From positions 49,736 through 113,735 of the forward strand of contig KV919024.1 of assembly GCA_002049455.2 (NCBI GenBank): a DNA stretch of 64,000 nt, in the 5' to 3' direction. This document shows positions 10,752 through 22,737 of this stretch, piece by piece. Below the pieces are notes generated by a model that was not told the DNA's origin, searched no databases, and saw nothing but the letters and a program-made list of their open reading frames with translations. Position 1 is the first letter of the stretch. The number at the start of each line of letters is the position of its first letter. Both the position numbers and the translations under genes were made by a program. Source of the DNA: Porphyra umbilicalis. Taxonomy: Eukaryota > Rhodophyta > Bangiophyceae > Bangiales > Bangiaceae.

Positions 10752-12043
10752 TCACAGCACTGAGTCGTGCAAGGAAAGAACGTGAGATGCAAAGCACTTG
10801 CGCCCGGTCTTGGCTCTACAGACAAGCATGTTGCCCCCGTCCGGTCGATGGCACTCGAAGCAGACGGGCGCGCATGTCTGGGTGGTGCACACGCAACAGC
10901 GGCGCTGCGCCAAAAGCAACCCGGGACCACCCGCCGATAGATGGCGACGCTTGTTTGTCGGGGTGAGGTGCAGGCCGACATCATACCCCGACAGAAGCTT
11001 GGGATCAATCACCATCGTTGGGGCACGCGGCCGCACGCCCGCAGAGTCGAAATTGCTGTCGATGAGACCGGATGCCAAGTCCTTGTACAACGTCGTCTGC
11101 TTGAGGGAGGCCAGTCGTCGCGCCTCCGAGTGCAGCAGGCATGCGTTGACGATTCAAACACCATCAAGGAGATTTTTACTCTTTTGGACCAGTCGTGCGT
11201 CCCAAGCTTGTGGTCAAATCTCAGGTTTACTTGACGACACCAGTGGTGGAGATCAATCTGCGCACACCAGCCGTCGTACATCTGAGCCACATACGGCTAG
11301 GGCACCGACGTTGCGACACGATACGCCCCACCATCGAGGTCCCCACCATCGAGGTGACACCATCATAGACGCTCTCACGAGCCGCTGGAATCCACAGACC
11401 CAGCGTTCGCCATGAACATTCGCCGGTGGCGCTCAGCCCACATCACGGCCAAGCGGTCCGGAGCCCCCGGCGGGCCTGCGTGCACCGTCAATACCCAGTC
11501 TCCACTCGCGAAAGACTCTCTAGCCGCGAGAGAGGCCGTGGGCAACCGTCGGTGGGACGCCATGACAACGGGAACCAGCAGGACGCCCACCTCCTTGAGT
11601 GCCAGGGCGGCCTCCGTGCTTGGAAATTAGGAGCCAGCAAAGAATATGCGGTCCGATTCAGCCAACGGGCGCTCCAGGCGCTATAAAGTGGCAGTGTCAT
11701 GCAGGACATGGCCCTCTTCGGCGGAGCGTATGGCATATTGGTCTGCGGCAGTTGTCACGATATCAAGCCGCATCATGATGCCTCTCCGTCCAGACGCGAC
11801 GTTCTGGATCTCGCAGCCGTTTTCCGGCAAATGATCGATGGCAAAGATCATGCGCAGCCCAATCGAGCTCCACGACATGCCGAGACCGTACCGCTTCGTC
11901 AAGGACGCGTCGACGCAGATGGTTTCGCCCGTGGTCGCGTGTGCCTCCTGGTGGGCGCTGACGTTGGAGGTGAAATCGTTGATGAGTGCCCACCGGTAGC
12001 GCTCGCCGCCGCTCTGGCCGTCGGCAGGCCCACCGCCAGCCAT
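10752..12043 (-). pseudogene. PiggyBac-like transposase, decayed
   Basis: Read on the minus strand, the pieces follow the order of a PiggyBac (DDE_Tnp_1_7) enzyme. At 11681-12043 comes a core block with ICVDASLTKRYGLG and PENGCEIQN...GIMMRL. It is followed by LAESDRIFFAGS (stop) F and a MWAERHRRMFMAN block at 11375-11590. Next is CRQVNLRF..KLGTHDWSKRV at 11009-11290, then YKDLASGLID.NFDS and the C-terminal cysteine-rich zinc domain (CCVC..C..CFECHR....TGRKCFASH) at 10752-11090. In-frame stops occur at 11681, about 11630 and 11375, and a frameshift near 11145 precedes the last block. The N-terminal part of the enzyme is not recognised upstream. The copy is dead. I saw no TTAA-flanked terminal repeats. 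Confidence 0.8.
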
Positions 12044-15000
12044 TAAAATATCCGATGGAGGGTTCGTCTCTTGATAAGGGGTTTACTTGGAAAGGCAAGG
12101 AGTAGGAGGGGGGCTGACAGTGTCCAGTAGGGGGGTGCAGCGTGCGGTTCTCAATGCCAGCTGGGCGGCACGGGGCCCCCACTGGCGTTCCAAATCGGAT
12201 CCGTCATGCATCGGTGTGCGTGGGGCAGCGAATTCGTCGCAATGGGTGTGCCTTGACTGACACGCTGCTTAGGGATGGCATGCCCTCTGACTCCCCCCCC
12301 CCTGTCTGTCGGCCGTGGGGGGGGGTGAGGCGGCGGCGGCCACCATTCTGGAGACTATCTCCCAGTCGGTCCCGCCCCACTTCTCCCTCTACTCGACCCA
12401 CAGCGTCTTTGCCTGTAAACGAGGCATCCTGAGTGCATCGCGTGCTCGCGCCCACTCCCTCCCCTCAACTGTGTGCCAGGGTTATAGTGTCGCTGTCTTC
12501 CTATGTCGGTTCAGCACCCTCCTTCCCCCAAGCTCATCCTTCGACCGCATCGGCGTCAATCTGACCTCTGCCGCAGGTAGACACTATGGCGCTGTTCAGA
12601 TTAGCAGCGTCGTCCCATGGGTCCTAGAAACTGTCACGGTCTTGCTTTCGGGGAGGTCGGGGCCGGGGCGGTCTGCACGGTCCCTCGCAATGTCGCTCGG
12701 CGCGAGCGTGCTGGAGCACCGCGTATGTGCTGTCAACCCCCACTGAGACGATGTGGTCGGACTGGGCCGAGGGCAGTGGCTGCGCGTCCACCCCAAAATC
12801 GTCGGAACCAAAGAGCATATTTCCCTCGGACGTCCCGACACGGGCGACCGACGCGGAAAGCACCGGCTTGTGATTTGTCGCCCTTCAGACTTTGTGCCAC
12901 GTCTCCTGCAACATGCTTCCCCAGAAGACAGACGTATGGCTGGAAGAGAATCCCGGGGGGTCCGGGGCAACCGCGCACGACGTAAGAAACATTTTTAGGC
13001 GTCCAGCCCAGCCGCTGCTTGCACACCGCCCACAACGGTAAGGGTCAGTTGCCGCAGAGCGTGAAGGTCAGTGGTGGCAGCTGACTTCCGTGAGGGAAAA
13101 ACGGCGCCATGGAATGGGGTAAGCGCCGGCTGGAGCCGCGAGCCACAGGGTAAATGACCGCAGCGGGGCGGTAGCGCCCTTGCCACAGCGGACAGCGTCG
13201 GCAGCCGTGGCCGCCGCCAGCGCTGGCTGGCGGCGGCCAAAGTGGAAGGGGGGGCGGTGGCCACAGCCGCTCTCAGCAGTGGTGGTCGATGGCAGCAGGA
13301 GGGGGTGTATGCCGCAGCCGGCTGGGGAGGCGATGGCCCGATGGCGATAACGGGCAGTGGCAGTAGCCGCAGACGGTCCGACCAAGATGCGGTCAGCGGG
13401 CGCGGCCGGGCCGCGGCGTCAGGCACAGCGGGGGGAGGGCCAACGCAGGCGAGTTGATAGCTGCGTGAGAATATGGAGACGGATAGCAGCAACGAGAGAA
13501 GCGCGGCGCGCGCTGATCGACAGCGGCGCCAGGACTCAGCCACGTCTCGCGCTGAAGCCATCAGGGCATGAAGAACAGCACCAGCGTTCATCTTCACCGG
13601 CCTTGGGCGTCGAGGGGAGCAACGTCACAAGGTGAGACAAAGTCACTGAGATTACCAGGGAGCGCCGGCCATAGTCGCAGGCCGCTCAAGCGTCTGACCA
13701 GATGCTGCCGCATGGGCTTTCGCCGCGTCGTTTGCCGTAGCTGATAGAACGTGCCACGTGAGTCAGCTGACGTCAGGGAGAATCCGCCGCTGCGGCAGCG
13801 GCGGGCGTGCCCGTGGCTCCGCTCGCGGCCAGGTACTCCTCCGCAGCATCCACTGCGGCATATAGTTGTCTGCTGTCAAAGGCGTCCGAAAACAAGGCGC
13901 GCATGCCATCGGTGACAGCCTGACGCCTGCCGTCGCGCCCGGCAATTTCGGGGTCGAAAGCGAAGCCAGAGCGTGGTTCGGCACCGGCATGTGCAAGGAG
14001 CGCTTCGCGTCGACCGTTGCCACCTCCCCTGGTCAGCGGCGTTCTGCGCTAGACTAGAAACGAAGTACGTCGCAGCCCAGATGGTCGTGCGTCTGGGCGG
14101 AATCAACGGGCCCGTCTGGAATAAAGTCGAGGACTGCAGCTCGCTGCACCACATGCATCCGCAAGTATTCGTTGCCCACGCGGAAAAAGGCCTCACATGC
14201 GTGCTTGACAAATCTTTCGACAACACGAAGTAGCGTCCCTCAGACAACGGAAAATGACAGCGGACGAACTTTTATTCAAAGTCATCGTAGCCGCTACTTA
14301 GAACTTAGCAGTGATTAGGATGAGCGCAGACAACAGGTGCCATGCTTGCTCTGGAGAGACCAGCCAAAGGGAAAACTGCATGATGTCCTCTGCGTCCCTT
14401 TTACTTTGGGCTACGTCGTTGTCGTACAGCATGGGAGACTACAACTTTTCTAGCGCGTGTGTCGGGAACACGCGGTAGTCAGATAGTGACGGGATTGCAC
14501 ACGGTCTGGGACAGGGGGATGCCTGAATGGATGCACAAAGCACAGGCGTGGTGCGTGTGACAACCCAGGGAAGCACGGTCGACTCTTCCACGCGACAGCT
14601 ATGTGACGCCTGATGGGTAGCTAGCTGAATATGTTGCACTACAAGGCGCGGAGAGCCCTGCTCGGTACAGAGCTTTCCACTTGGTTCTACATGTACAGAC
14701 TGAAACACACAGAGCCGCAATGGAGACAATCGTCATGCGATAACAATCATATCGAAGCACTGATGCTCACGACCTCAACGAGAGGTCCCTAACATCGGCC
14801 TTGACGGCAACTCTCCATCTCCTCTGGTTTCGTCTTCGGGCACTCGCAGAGCTGACGCCATGCTTGCTGGGAGGCTCTCCGAAAAAGCGCCCGGCGGACA
14901 TCGAGGCAGTGCCGGCACACGCCTCCGTCATTGCTGGCCCTCCCCTGACGCGACCTCGCTCCATGATGCCATCTCTACAAGTTGCTTTACATCTGTTCAT

Positions 15001-15099
15001 TCCGAAAGAAAGTGGTCCACTGCAATCAAAAGCACACACTGGAACAGGTAACGCAACCAGGAAACGGATAGAAGGACTCAAAAAGGATGGACGACAGCA
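12044..15099. other. Intergenic, no gene recognised
   Basis: Could contain the lost N-terminal part of the PiggyBac relic, but I find no supporting motif. The 13.0-13.5 kb stretch is GC-rich with biased ORFs on both strands. ORFs around 13.9-14.25 kb are short and without domains. Confidence 0.45.
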
Positions 15100-16085
15100 G
15101 CGGTCGCATCAGTACATGGAAAAAGCAGCTTGACAAGACGAAGGGCAACAGCTGCACGACCTGCCAGTATTCACCACACAACAAAGCTTGTCGTACCTGC
15201 TATTCGGTAACGCGGCTGCGGTCAAGCAGCTGCGCGCCGACTGCTGCGCCTCCGTCAATTTCCTCGTCGTCCTTGCCCCCCCCCTCCGCGCCGTACCGAG
15301 CTCACGATGAGCTCTGGGCGTAGTTTCGTGAAGCTGTGGATGGGACAGTGAATCAAAAAGCATCCAACAGCACACACGAGTTCGGAAAGCGCATCGAGAA
15401 AGCAGCCCACCGGCGACCGCGATGGGGGAGTGTGGCGGTGTTTGTGTCAGTGGCCGAAAAATATAATCAACGAGAGGAGACGCTGGACCGGAGCCACCTC
15501 GGCTGCCATTACTCGCCTGATCGAACAGTTTGGCGTACCTGCCTGCTATAAGAGCAGTCTCGACGTCGCCGCCGTGCACCGGCCGCATCTCTGAGAGAAG
15601 ATTTCCTCGCCGTCATCTGTTGGCCCCACGCCGTATAAACCTGACGGTGATGGTTCGACACGGCTGTTGCACAGCAGTTCGTGGAAGAGAAGGAATCTGA
15701 GCATCAAAATTAACAGGACGGTACGCGGAGCAAGCGAATGAAGAGGACGTGGGCAGGAAGGAGGACAGCGGTCGTCGCGTCAGAAAGCGCAAAAGTCAGC
15801 TGGAGCAGTCGCTGAGATGTAGCCACACCAAGGCCAAGTGTTCAACTCCACAGGCGACTTCGGCGTACCTGATGTTTTGAAACGCGGCTTGGCTGGCGCC
15901 GCCGCTTGCCGGGGACGGCGGCGCGGGCAAAGTTGCGATCGTCGATCTCTTCCCCCGCGCCGTATCGAAATGACGATGGCGGCGCGACCGTTTCTGTACA
16001 CGCGCGGTGGAAAAGACAAGTACGGAGCATTCAAATGCATGAAGTCACAACAAAGCGCAAGGAGATAGTGGGAAACCGTAAAGGC
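15100..16085 (+). repeat. Three-copy degenerate tandem repeat, 330-340-bp unit
   Basis: Marker TCGTACCTGC / GGCGTACCTG occurs at 15190, 15532 and 15862. Marker GCCGTA(C/T) occurs at 15290, 15630 and 15959. The spacings of 340 and 329-330 bp agree for both markers. Copies are heavily diverged, and no coding or RNA function is evident. Confidence 0.7.
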
Positions 16086-16504
16086 AGCCGTGGCTTTGTC
16101 AGAAAACATAAAGAGCGCACGGAGACCATGAAATACGCGGTGTTCGGCGGTCTTAATGTTGGCGACGGGGAACGGCCGCATGGTGACGCACGAGCCATAG
16201 AGTACCTCGTGCTACAGCTCTGTAGTGGGTGGGTGGTCGAGAAGACTAGGGAGGCCCGGGAATGGGGACTGCCAATGTAGCGGACGCGTCGGCACAGCCA
16301 CAGCGAACAGGGATCGGCGATGGTGGCACGTCACTCCGTGCGATAGAAAGCGGCGACGGCGGCGACGGGGATTCCCCGAAAATTCGAATGTTTTTGATTG
16401 AGCTGTGGCCCAATCGTCGGCGGACACTAACTGAAGCCAGGAATCGCTGCGCACGTACTGTAACGCAGGACACAATCGTGCTTCCGACCAGGCCGCTCCA
16501 CGAC

Positions 16505-16600
16505 ACGTGGATGGCTATGAGGGAGGCGCACGACCAGTGCCTGAGGAATCCCCTGCGCGTCGGAAACACCGCCAATTCTGATCCATGAGGGGGGGGGGGA
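16505..16600 (-). repeat. Solitary unit of the 5.4-5.85 kb minisatellite
   Basis: On the minus strand this reads ..AGAATTGGCGGTGTTTCCGACGCGCAGG..CAGGCACTGGTCGTGCG.. preceded by a poly-C run, which matches one unit of the 80-bp minisatellite at 5366-5850. Confidence 0.7.
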
Positions 16601-16767
16601 ACTGTCGTGACCTGGCGGTCTTCTGCCGTTGAGAGACCGACACTACTACGAGGCTGCGCGGCACCAAGCGGTCACCAGTCGACTGTGTTAACAGCCGGCC
16701 ACTCACGCGCAGTCCGTCACAATTTCGAGTGCCTGCGGCATTCGAACGCCGCAGCCACCCCCGGCGG

Positions 16768-17488
16768 TAGGCTTGTATTTCACGCCCCCAAACCCGGGGC
16801 GTGTGGGCGTGTCACGCCCGATCACGCCCGATCACGCCCTAATCACGCCCTTTTTGGGGGCGTGAACACGCAATGGGTAGCACCCATTGTAAACGAATCT
16901 ACTTGTTCCTTGATTATGTAGCACCCCTTTCGGACTGGCGGCGATCATTGTGAACTGCTTTGGGGCTATAGAACCAATCAATCGCAGACCGAAGGCTGCC
17001 TTGGCATCCTTCAAGTACGACTCTATGTCAAAGAGGTTGAAGAGGAAGACGCGTGGCTTCGACCCATGGGCGGGAGGGGGGGGAAGTACGAAGACGGACG
17101 GCGGCCAGGCAGTCTCGGCATCACTGTCGCTGTAAAACAGAGGCAACTGCAGAAGCAGAAGCTGCCGTCGCAGCCGCAGCCACCGACGCAGACAATGTGG
17201 GAGGGGCACTCGTCTCTAGGAGGGGGCCAACCCCGTGGCGCTTGGGGCGGCGTGCGAGGGCCGGTGGGCTGATCGTCTTGGGCCGCAGCAGTGCCCCCCC
17301 GCCCACGTCTCCAGTGCATTGGATGGCACTATTTTAAGTTCGTCGGCGGCGTAATTATTCTATGACATCACGCCCCAGTTCACGCCTTTTTCTGCTTGGG
17401 CGTGATGAGTGATCACGTTAAAAAACGTGCTTGCGATCACGTAAAACGTGACTTCCCAATCACGTAAACGGCGTGAAGTACAAGCCTA
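16768..17488. mobile_element. Non-autonomous hAT-like element with 8-bp TSD
   Basis: Terminal inverted repeats of 19 bp (left TAGGCTTGTATTTCACGCC, right with one mismatch) bound a 721-bp segment. A perfect 8-bp direct repeat, CCCGGCGG, flanks it at 16760-16767 and 17489-17496. The 8-bp duplication and the TA-starting ends fit the hAT superfamily. Subterminal arrays of short repeats are present: ATCACGCCC-type units near 16812-16870 on the left and GATCACGT-type units near 17408-17470 on the right. These are typical of transposase-binding regions. No transposase ORF is inside. A small minus-strand frame (16832-17209) has no recognised domain. Confidence 0.85.
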
Positions 17489-17496
17489 CCCGGCGG

Positions 17497-20400
17497 TTCG
17501 AGCAGGGTGGTGGATGGCGACGATCGCAATCCGTTGCGGACCCGGGCTGCATAGCGACTGGACGATCGATTCCACTATTGATCGTAATCCGTCCTGAATA
17601 ATTTAGCACCGGTCCACGTTCCAGTCGGGGTCCATCACTGGATTGCATATGATTCCTGTTGACTTGTTATTCAGCTGTGCCATGGTCCTCAGCTAATTGC
17701 CAGCGAGTCTTAAGTTGGTGATCGGTTTACAGTCGAATCTGTGTGTCTCTGGTGCGGGCCTGGCCCTGGAGTAACCAAATTGGCCGCTGGGCCCAGCGCC
17801 ACGCGGCGTTGGCTCGTGCAAGGCCGACAGGGGCCGCATGGACCCAGGCACTGTTTTCGAAGCACGACCAGTTGAGGGGGGACATTAGGATCTGGACACG
17901 TTTCGTCATTACAGTGAACACGTATTGCTTCGTGGCTTTCCACCGACTTCTTGCGCCGTCTTCGCCTCGCCGGTGATCTCTGTCAATGAACCCCCCCCCC
18001 CCTCCTACCCTGACCACCCACCGTGACAGCGAGTCCAGGGGGCTTCTACAAAAGCATATACATATACCCTATGGTCTGAGACGGTTCTGCGGGGTCTGTT
18101 TGCCCCACAGCCATGGCGTCGACATCGTAGCTGCGTCGCCCACCACTGTGCTCCCTGTGGTACGTGCATGTATGGCAAAAAAGCAACAGAAAAGCATCAT
18201 CCGTTTTCTTTTCTCTTGACGGCATATGCGAGAGTGACCCACAGGGTACATTTGCATGTGGAAAGATAACCGTCGATGACACCTACTTTTTTCGGTATGG
18301 TCGTTGGGACTTTCTGGTCGCATTGTATGCTATCTTGATGTCTGGCTTTGCACAGTGAATCGGTTTCCACCACTCTGCGGTCTTTATTCCCTTAGAAGGA
18401 CCATGCCTATGTGTGCAAAGGGTGTCACCGACCCTGTTTGCTCCAGAACGGGACAGCAGAGGCATGGGCGGCGCGACGGGAGGACTGGCTCTTGAAAAAC
18501 ACTGTTTTTTTTTTGCCCACAATTTCACTGGCTGGAGCAGGAGGCCTGTGCAACGCTGTTTTGATCTCATGGATTGCGCGGGCTCGTCAACGCGCGCAAC
18601 ACGCGCCAGTCTCCGCAACTTGGGGTCCTGATTTTGGGCTTGACTCTGGCACTTTCTGGCACTTTCGTGATGGGTGACCCAGTCCCACACACTGTGAGAC
18701 GCCCTTGCGTGAGACAGCTGTTGATTGTTGAGACACGGCTGGCGAAAGTAAAATATCTTCCGCACACGTATGCACGTAAATCGCGTTTGTCTGACACTGA
18801 GCCTGCAAGCCAATGGATGGCCGAGAATCCTAATGTCCGCTTTGTTGGGATCTTAACTGGGCGTGGAAGGGAAAGGAAGGTCGTTCATGACACAGAGCCG
18901 TCGTCTCCGTTCGCTGAATCGGTGATCAGCGTGTATCAGTTGTATCAGTGATCGAGACCCGGTTTCGATACGGGTTTTTGGCCCCATCGAAGCGTGTATC
19001 GAAGGCCATTCTCGATACAGCGACAGTCAACGATCTCGATCCAGGTCCGCGAAACAGCCGTCACAGCACAGCAGACTGTCTCACGTTCGACAAAGATCAT
19101 TCACTTCTGTTCTAGACTTTCATTGGACGAGGGCCTCTCAGTGCTGGTTTGCATTAAAGATCACTGCTGCTTACATTGCCACATCGCACTTACGACGAAC
19201 AAGTATTGTACTGCATCTGTGCAAAGGAAAGGTGTGCTGATCCAGTCGTCTTCGTCTTCGCGCGAAGAACGCACGAAGCTGTCGAGCTCCCCGACGACAA
19301 GAACACCCAAAACATCGTTGGCATTGCTGACACGTCCTCAACACATACCGAGTGCACTATAAGGTGACTAGCGTTGGGTGCAGGCGTCTCTCCTCTGAGA
19401 AGGAGAGTCCCGAATAGTGCGACGTCGTCAAAAGCTGACGACACCGGCGCAACACGCTCACATCGCAAAGCTATGCAACAAACCTCGTAGAAACTGTTAA
19501 TGTCGCTACATGCGAGAGCACACGGTCGTAGTTTCCAGAGGGCCTAACGAGTCGGCTGTTGACTTGGTCGGCAAGCACTGACGACCAAAAACATAATAGA
19601 ACGCAGCAGTAGGCGCAGCGAACCCTGGCAAATTGAGTATATTATCAGTGTTTTGTGTCATGGGGATAGACAATGGCGTGTGGTGTAGTGGGAAAGCTTC
19701 TCAGGCAAGGTATTCTCCCACGATGGACGTGAGGCAGCGGTTCGAAACATCTTCATTTTTTGTCTTTTTCGATTGCAACAATTTGGATCAATGCTTGTGT
19801 CATCCAGTCCAGCCTGCACAATTGGTGTTGTCGGACCCATTCCCTCGGGGGGTGATCTCATTGGTGAATCGGTGTAATAGAACTGGTCATCTGTTGGTCG
19901 ATAACCGACATGCTGGAAGATCTCAGCAGTCTCGCGTCAACTGCCAGGCCCTGCTTGGATGGAGGTCTTGTCTCGAGAATACTGTCCGGGGTTTGTATCG
20001 ACGACCCCATCGAAACCCCGGCTCGATACAGGCGTCCTGGCGGTTCCTGTTTGATCGAGGCTGTATCGAGAACGGCCTTCGATACGCGTTTGAGCAAACG
20101 GTGACGGTGGACTCCAAGTCTGCCTCTTGTGAGCCGGGGACAAGTGGAGCATCTACTACGGGGCCCTTTCTGAAGCGCGGTGCACAAGAGCCCACTCATT
20201 GGTCGAACCTCTTGCTGAGAGGGCACTAAGAGCCTGCACAGACGTCAGAGGTCACCGCAGAGGCAACATATGAGGCAACAATTTCCGGCGATCCGCAATA
20301 GTGTCTTCCACGTGTGCGTGCGGTGGACTTTATGGTGCCACAGCCCCGACGAGGCTGCCACGAGAGTGAAAATCCGGCACAGCTGAGCTGAATCGGCCAT

Positions 20401-20558
20401 CATGTTTTTCAACTGTAAACACCGACTGGCATCGAGCTTCTACCATCGCCCCTCGGGGCCTAGAATCGCTGATCCGTCTGGTTCCGCTCGAGCGACTTTA
20501 GAGATGTAGTCCGAACCGCAGAAGATTCGAGTCCAATTGTGGCACATGTGACATGTCG
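17497..20558. other. Intergenic, a few inverted repeats, no gene
   Basis: ORFs at 18.28-18.81 kb and 19.6-20.2 kb have no recognisable domains. An imperfect inverted repeat about 1.07 kb apart (near 18990-19023 and 20060-20093, both containing GTATCGA...TCGATAC motifs) and many extra TATCGA motifs suggest a decayed inverted-repeat element. Confidence 0.45.
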
Positions 20559-20609
20559 ATGGTACTATTGGTCTCGGCCGAGTGCTAGGTTTTTTGTGGA
20601 ACGACTGTA
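20559..20609 (-). repeat. 51-bp repeat, inverted partner of 4659-4709
   Basis: Perfectly complementary in sequence to 4659-4709 and about 16 kb away. It lies 70 bp left of the start of the 2.8-kb duplicated block. Confidence 0.8.
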
Positions 20610-21900
20610 CGCCCGAGGCTGTTCGTTGCGCTTTGCGCCTTCTTTAATTGGGGGTTTCGGCTTCGTGTGTGAGATTCCGTAGCTAGGCACGTCCCCTACC
20701 GCCCCCCCCTCCGCTGCCGCCGCTCCGTCTGCCCCGTCCCCTTCCCCCGGCGCCGCCGCAACGCCCGCGTCGACGCCCACGCCGTCACCCGCCCACTCGG
20801 TCCCCCCCCTCCCGCCGCCACCGCCCACCCCGCCGTCACCGCCAACGCGCGCTGCCGCCGCGCGAGCGCGGTCGTGACGTGCCTCGCCCCCCCCGCGAGG
20901 CGGTCGACAAAGAGGCTGCCCATACTGACGGCCACACGGCCGACGAGCAGCAGCCGCCGACCCCGTCCTTGGCCATAAACGCGTGGCAGTCGGCGGCCAT
21001 CAAGACGAGGACGGCGACAACCTACGCGTGGGAGCAGATGGTCGTCACGCCCGCCGCGCCGCGGCCCGTGTCCGCCCAGCAGGCGGGGAGGGGCCGCGAC
21101 GCGCCGCCATCGCCACCACCGCCGGCGCCGTCGCCGCCTCCGCCACCGCCGTCGCTACCGCCGCCGTTGCGGTCGCCGACGGCGGGCGCGACGTGCAGCG
21201 GCCAAACGCGGCGAGCACCCCCGTCGCCGCCCACATGCCCGCCGCGCACAGCGCGGCGGCGCGCCACGCCGGCAGCGGCGGCGTCGGCGGCGGTACGGCC
21301 GTCACGGGCTCATCGTCCGCGCGTTGGCCCGCCGGCAGCGGCCCGCCGAGGCACAGGTGCGCGAGACAAACACCAACGACACACGCGGCGGCGGCCGCAG
21401 GGGCAGGAGGAGGAGGCACAGCGCGCGTTCGGGGACGTCTGGGAGGGACGCCGGCGGGTCGGACCGGCGGTACGGGTCAAAGGCGGGGTGCTCTAGGGAA
21501 CACAGCGGCCGCCCGTGGCGCCCCGCAAACAGGTCGGGGGGGGGGGTCGGCGGTGTAGAGGGGGCCCTCGTCCGCCGGTGGGGGCGCCAAGGCGGTCCGC
21601 GCCGCCGTGGCCGCCGCAGCCGTGCCGGCGGTGGGCGGGGAGACGCCGGCGGTAGGGGTGGTGGTAGCGGCGGCGGGGGCGGTGGCGACCGCCACCGCCG
21701 CGGTCGCCGCGGGTGCCGCTGGCAATGGCGCGGCGGCGGTCGTCTACGGGCCGTCGCGGCGGTCGCCGGCCGCCGCGCCGGCCGCGTCGGCGCGCGGCGC
21801 GGCGGCATCGGCGGCGGCCACCGCAAAAGCCCGCACTCGAACGCTGCAGGTCCGTGTAGCAGCGCACGCCCTTTTCGCCGCACGGGGCTTTGCGGGGCAC

Positions 21901-22185
21901 TCACTGGAGGCAGTGCTGGTCCTCAAACTCGTGGTACTTGTACTCAAAGCCGTAGGTGCACTTGCGGTTGGCGCCGCCGCACTGCTCGTCGGACGCCACA
22001 ATCCGCTTGCACACGCGGAGCGTCGAAAAGCCACTGTCCAGGAGGCACACACTGTCGTCGCCGGGGCAATCGTCGTCGACGCCGTACAGAGAGCCGACCA
22101 CTTTGGCCGACATGGGGTTCTTGCACAGCCCCTCCCGTCTGCACGTGAGAGAGCGCCAGCACTTGTTTTCCCGGTTTTTGTACGG
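21901..22185 (-). CDS. Cysteine-rich exon of a secreted or membrane protein (partial)
   Basis: This open stretch reads as a plausible extracellular module with at least nine cysteines (KCWRSLTCRREGLC..., CPGDDSVC, VCKR, EQCGGANRKCTYGF, DQHC) and GC-rich third codon positions. Immediately before the stop, CCA|GTGAGTG forms a strong 5' splice site, so the frame probably continues through splicing toward lower coordinates, where hydrophobic segments occur (around 21045-21419). Just upstream in another frame is a signal-peptide-like run (LCTALWLACACVTLLV), offset by one base, so either an indel or a misjudged exon edge separates them. The same arrangement exists in the second duplicate. Function unknown. 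Confidence 0.4.
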   Translation of the reverse strand, partial: PYKNRENKCWRSLTCRREGLCKNPMSAKVVGSLYGVDDDCPGDDSVCLLDSGFSTLRVCKRIVASDEQCGGANRKCTYGFEYKYHEFEDQHCLQ

Positions 22186-22651
22186 CTACGCGGCGCCGCG
22201 GCGCGGGGACGAGCAGAGTCACGCAGGCACAAGCTAACCAAAGGGCGGTACAGAGCCTCGTCAGTACACGTAGACAGCCCGGTCGCAACACGGTACGGTG
22301 GTTGTTCTCGCGTACGAACACACAGTCAGTCCAAGAGCAAAAAATATGTTCACTGTCCGCTTGTTCGCACATCTGTGGAAGGCTGTGTAATCTTTGTAAA
22401 CAACAATAGGAGTTCACAGTGAATATTATTGTGCATCCTGTGCACACCTGCGCGCTTCCGTCCCTACTGTACCGGCGTTGCCGATTCCAGCTTTGTCGCC
22501 CGATTTGATTTTTTGTTGGGCTCAATCACATTCACGCCGACTCGCCGTCCAGGCAGGCCGCTCATTCTGGTTTGTTCCGGCTCGTTCTGGTTTGCTGCGG
22601 GCCACTCTTTGCTGGCAAGCGAGGATGATGCAGTGGTGCGCCATGGCCGTA

Positions 22652-22737
22652 GAGGTGTTGCTTCGGCCTTGGCAACACGTCACTTTAACGCCCGAGGTGT
22701 TGCTTCGGCCTTTGGCAACACGTCACTTGAACGCCCG
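22652..22737 (+). repeat. Two-copy 42-44-bp tandem repeat with hairpins
   Basis: Each unit reads GAGGTGTTGCTTCGGCC(T)TTGGCAACACGTCACTT.AACGCCCG in outline. TGTTGC and GCAACA can pair as a stem in each unit. Duplicated at 29205-29290. Confidence 0.8.

Noticed and set aside
19676..19760. tRNA-like sequence with A-box (TGGTGTAGTGGG) and B-box (GGTTCGAAA) and a T-run
   Set aside because: The T-arm stem does not pair and no acceptor stem can be drawn; at most a tRNA-derived relic.
21324..22148. 274-codon plus-strand ORF and 271-codon ORF at 21607-22422 (also in D2)
   Set aside because: Composed of Arg/Gly or Ala repeats; the minus-strand cysteine-rich reading has more natural sequence. Not excluded completely.
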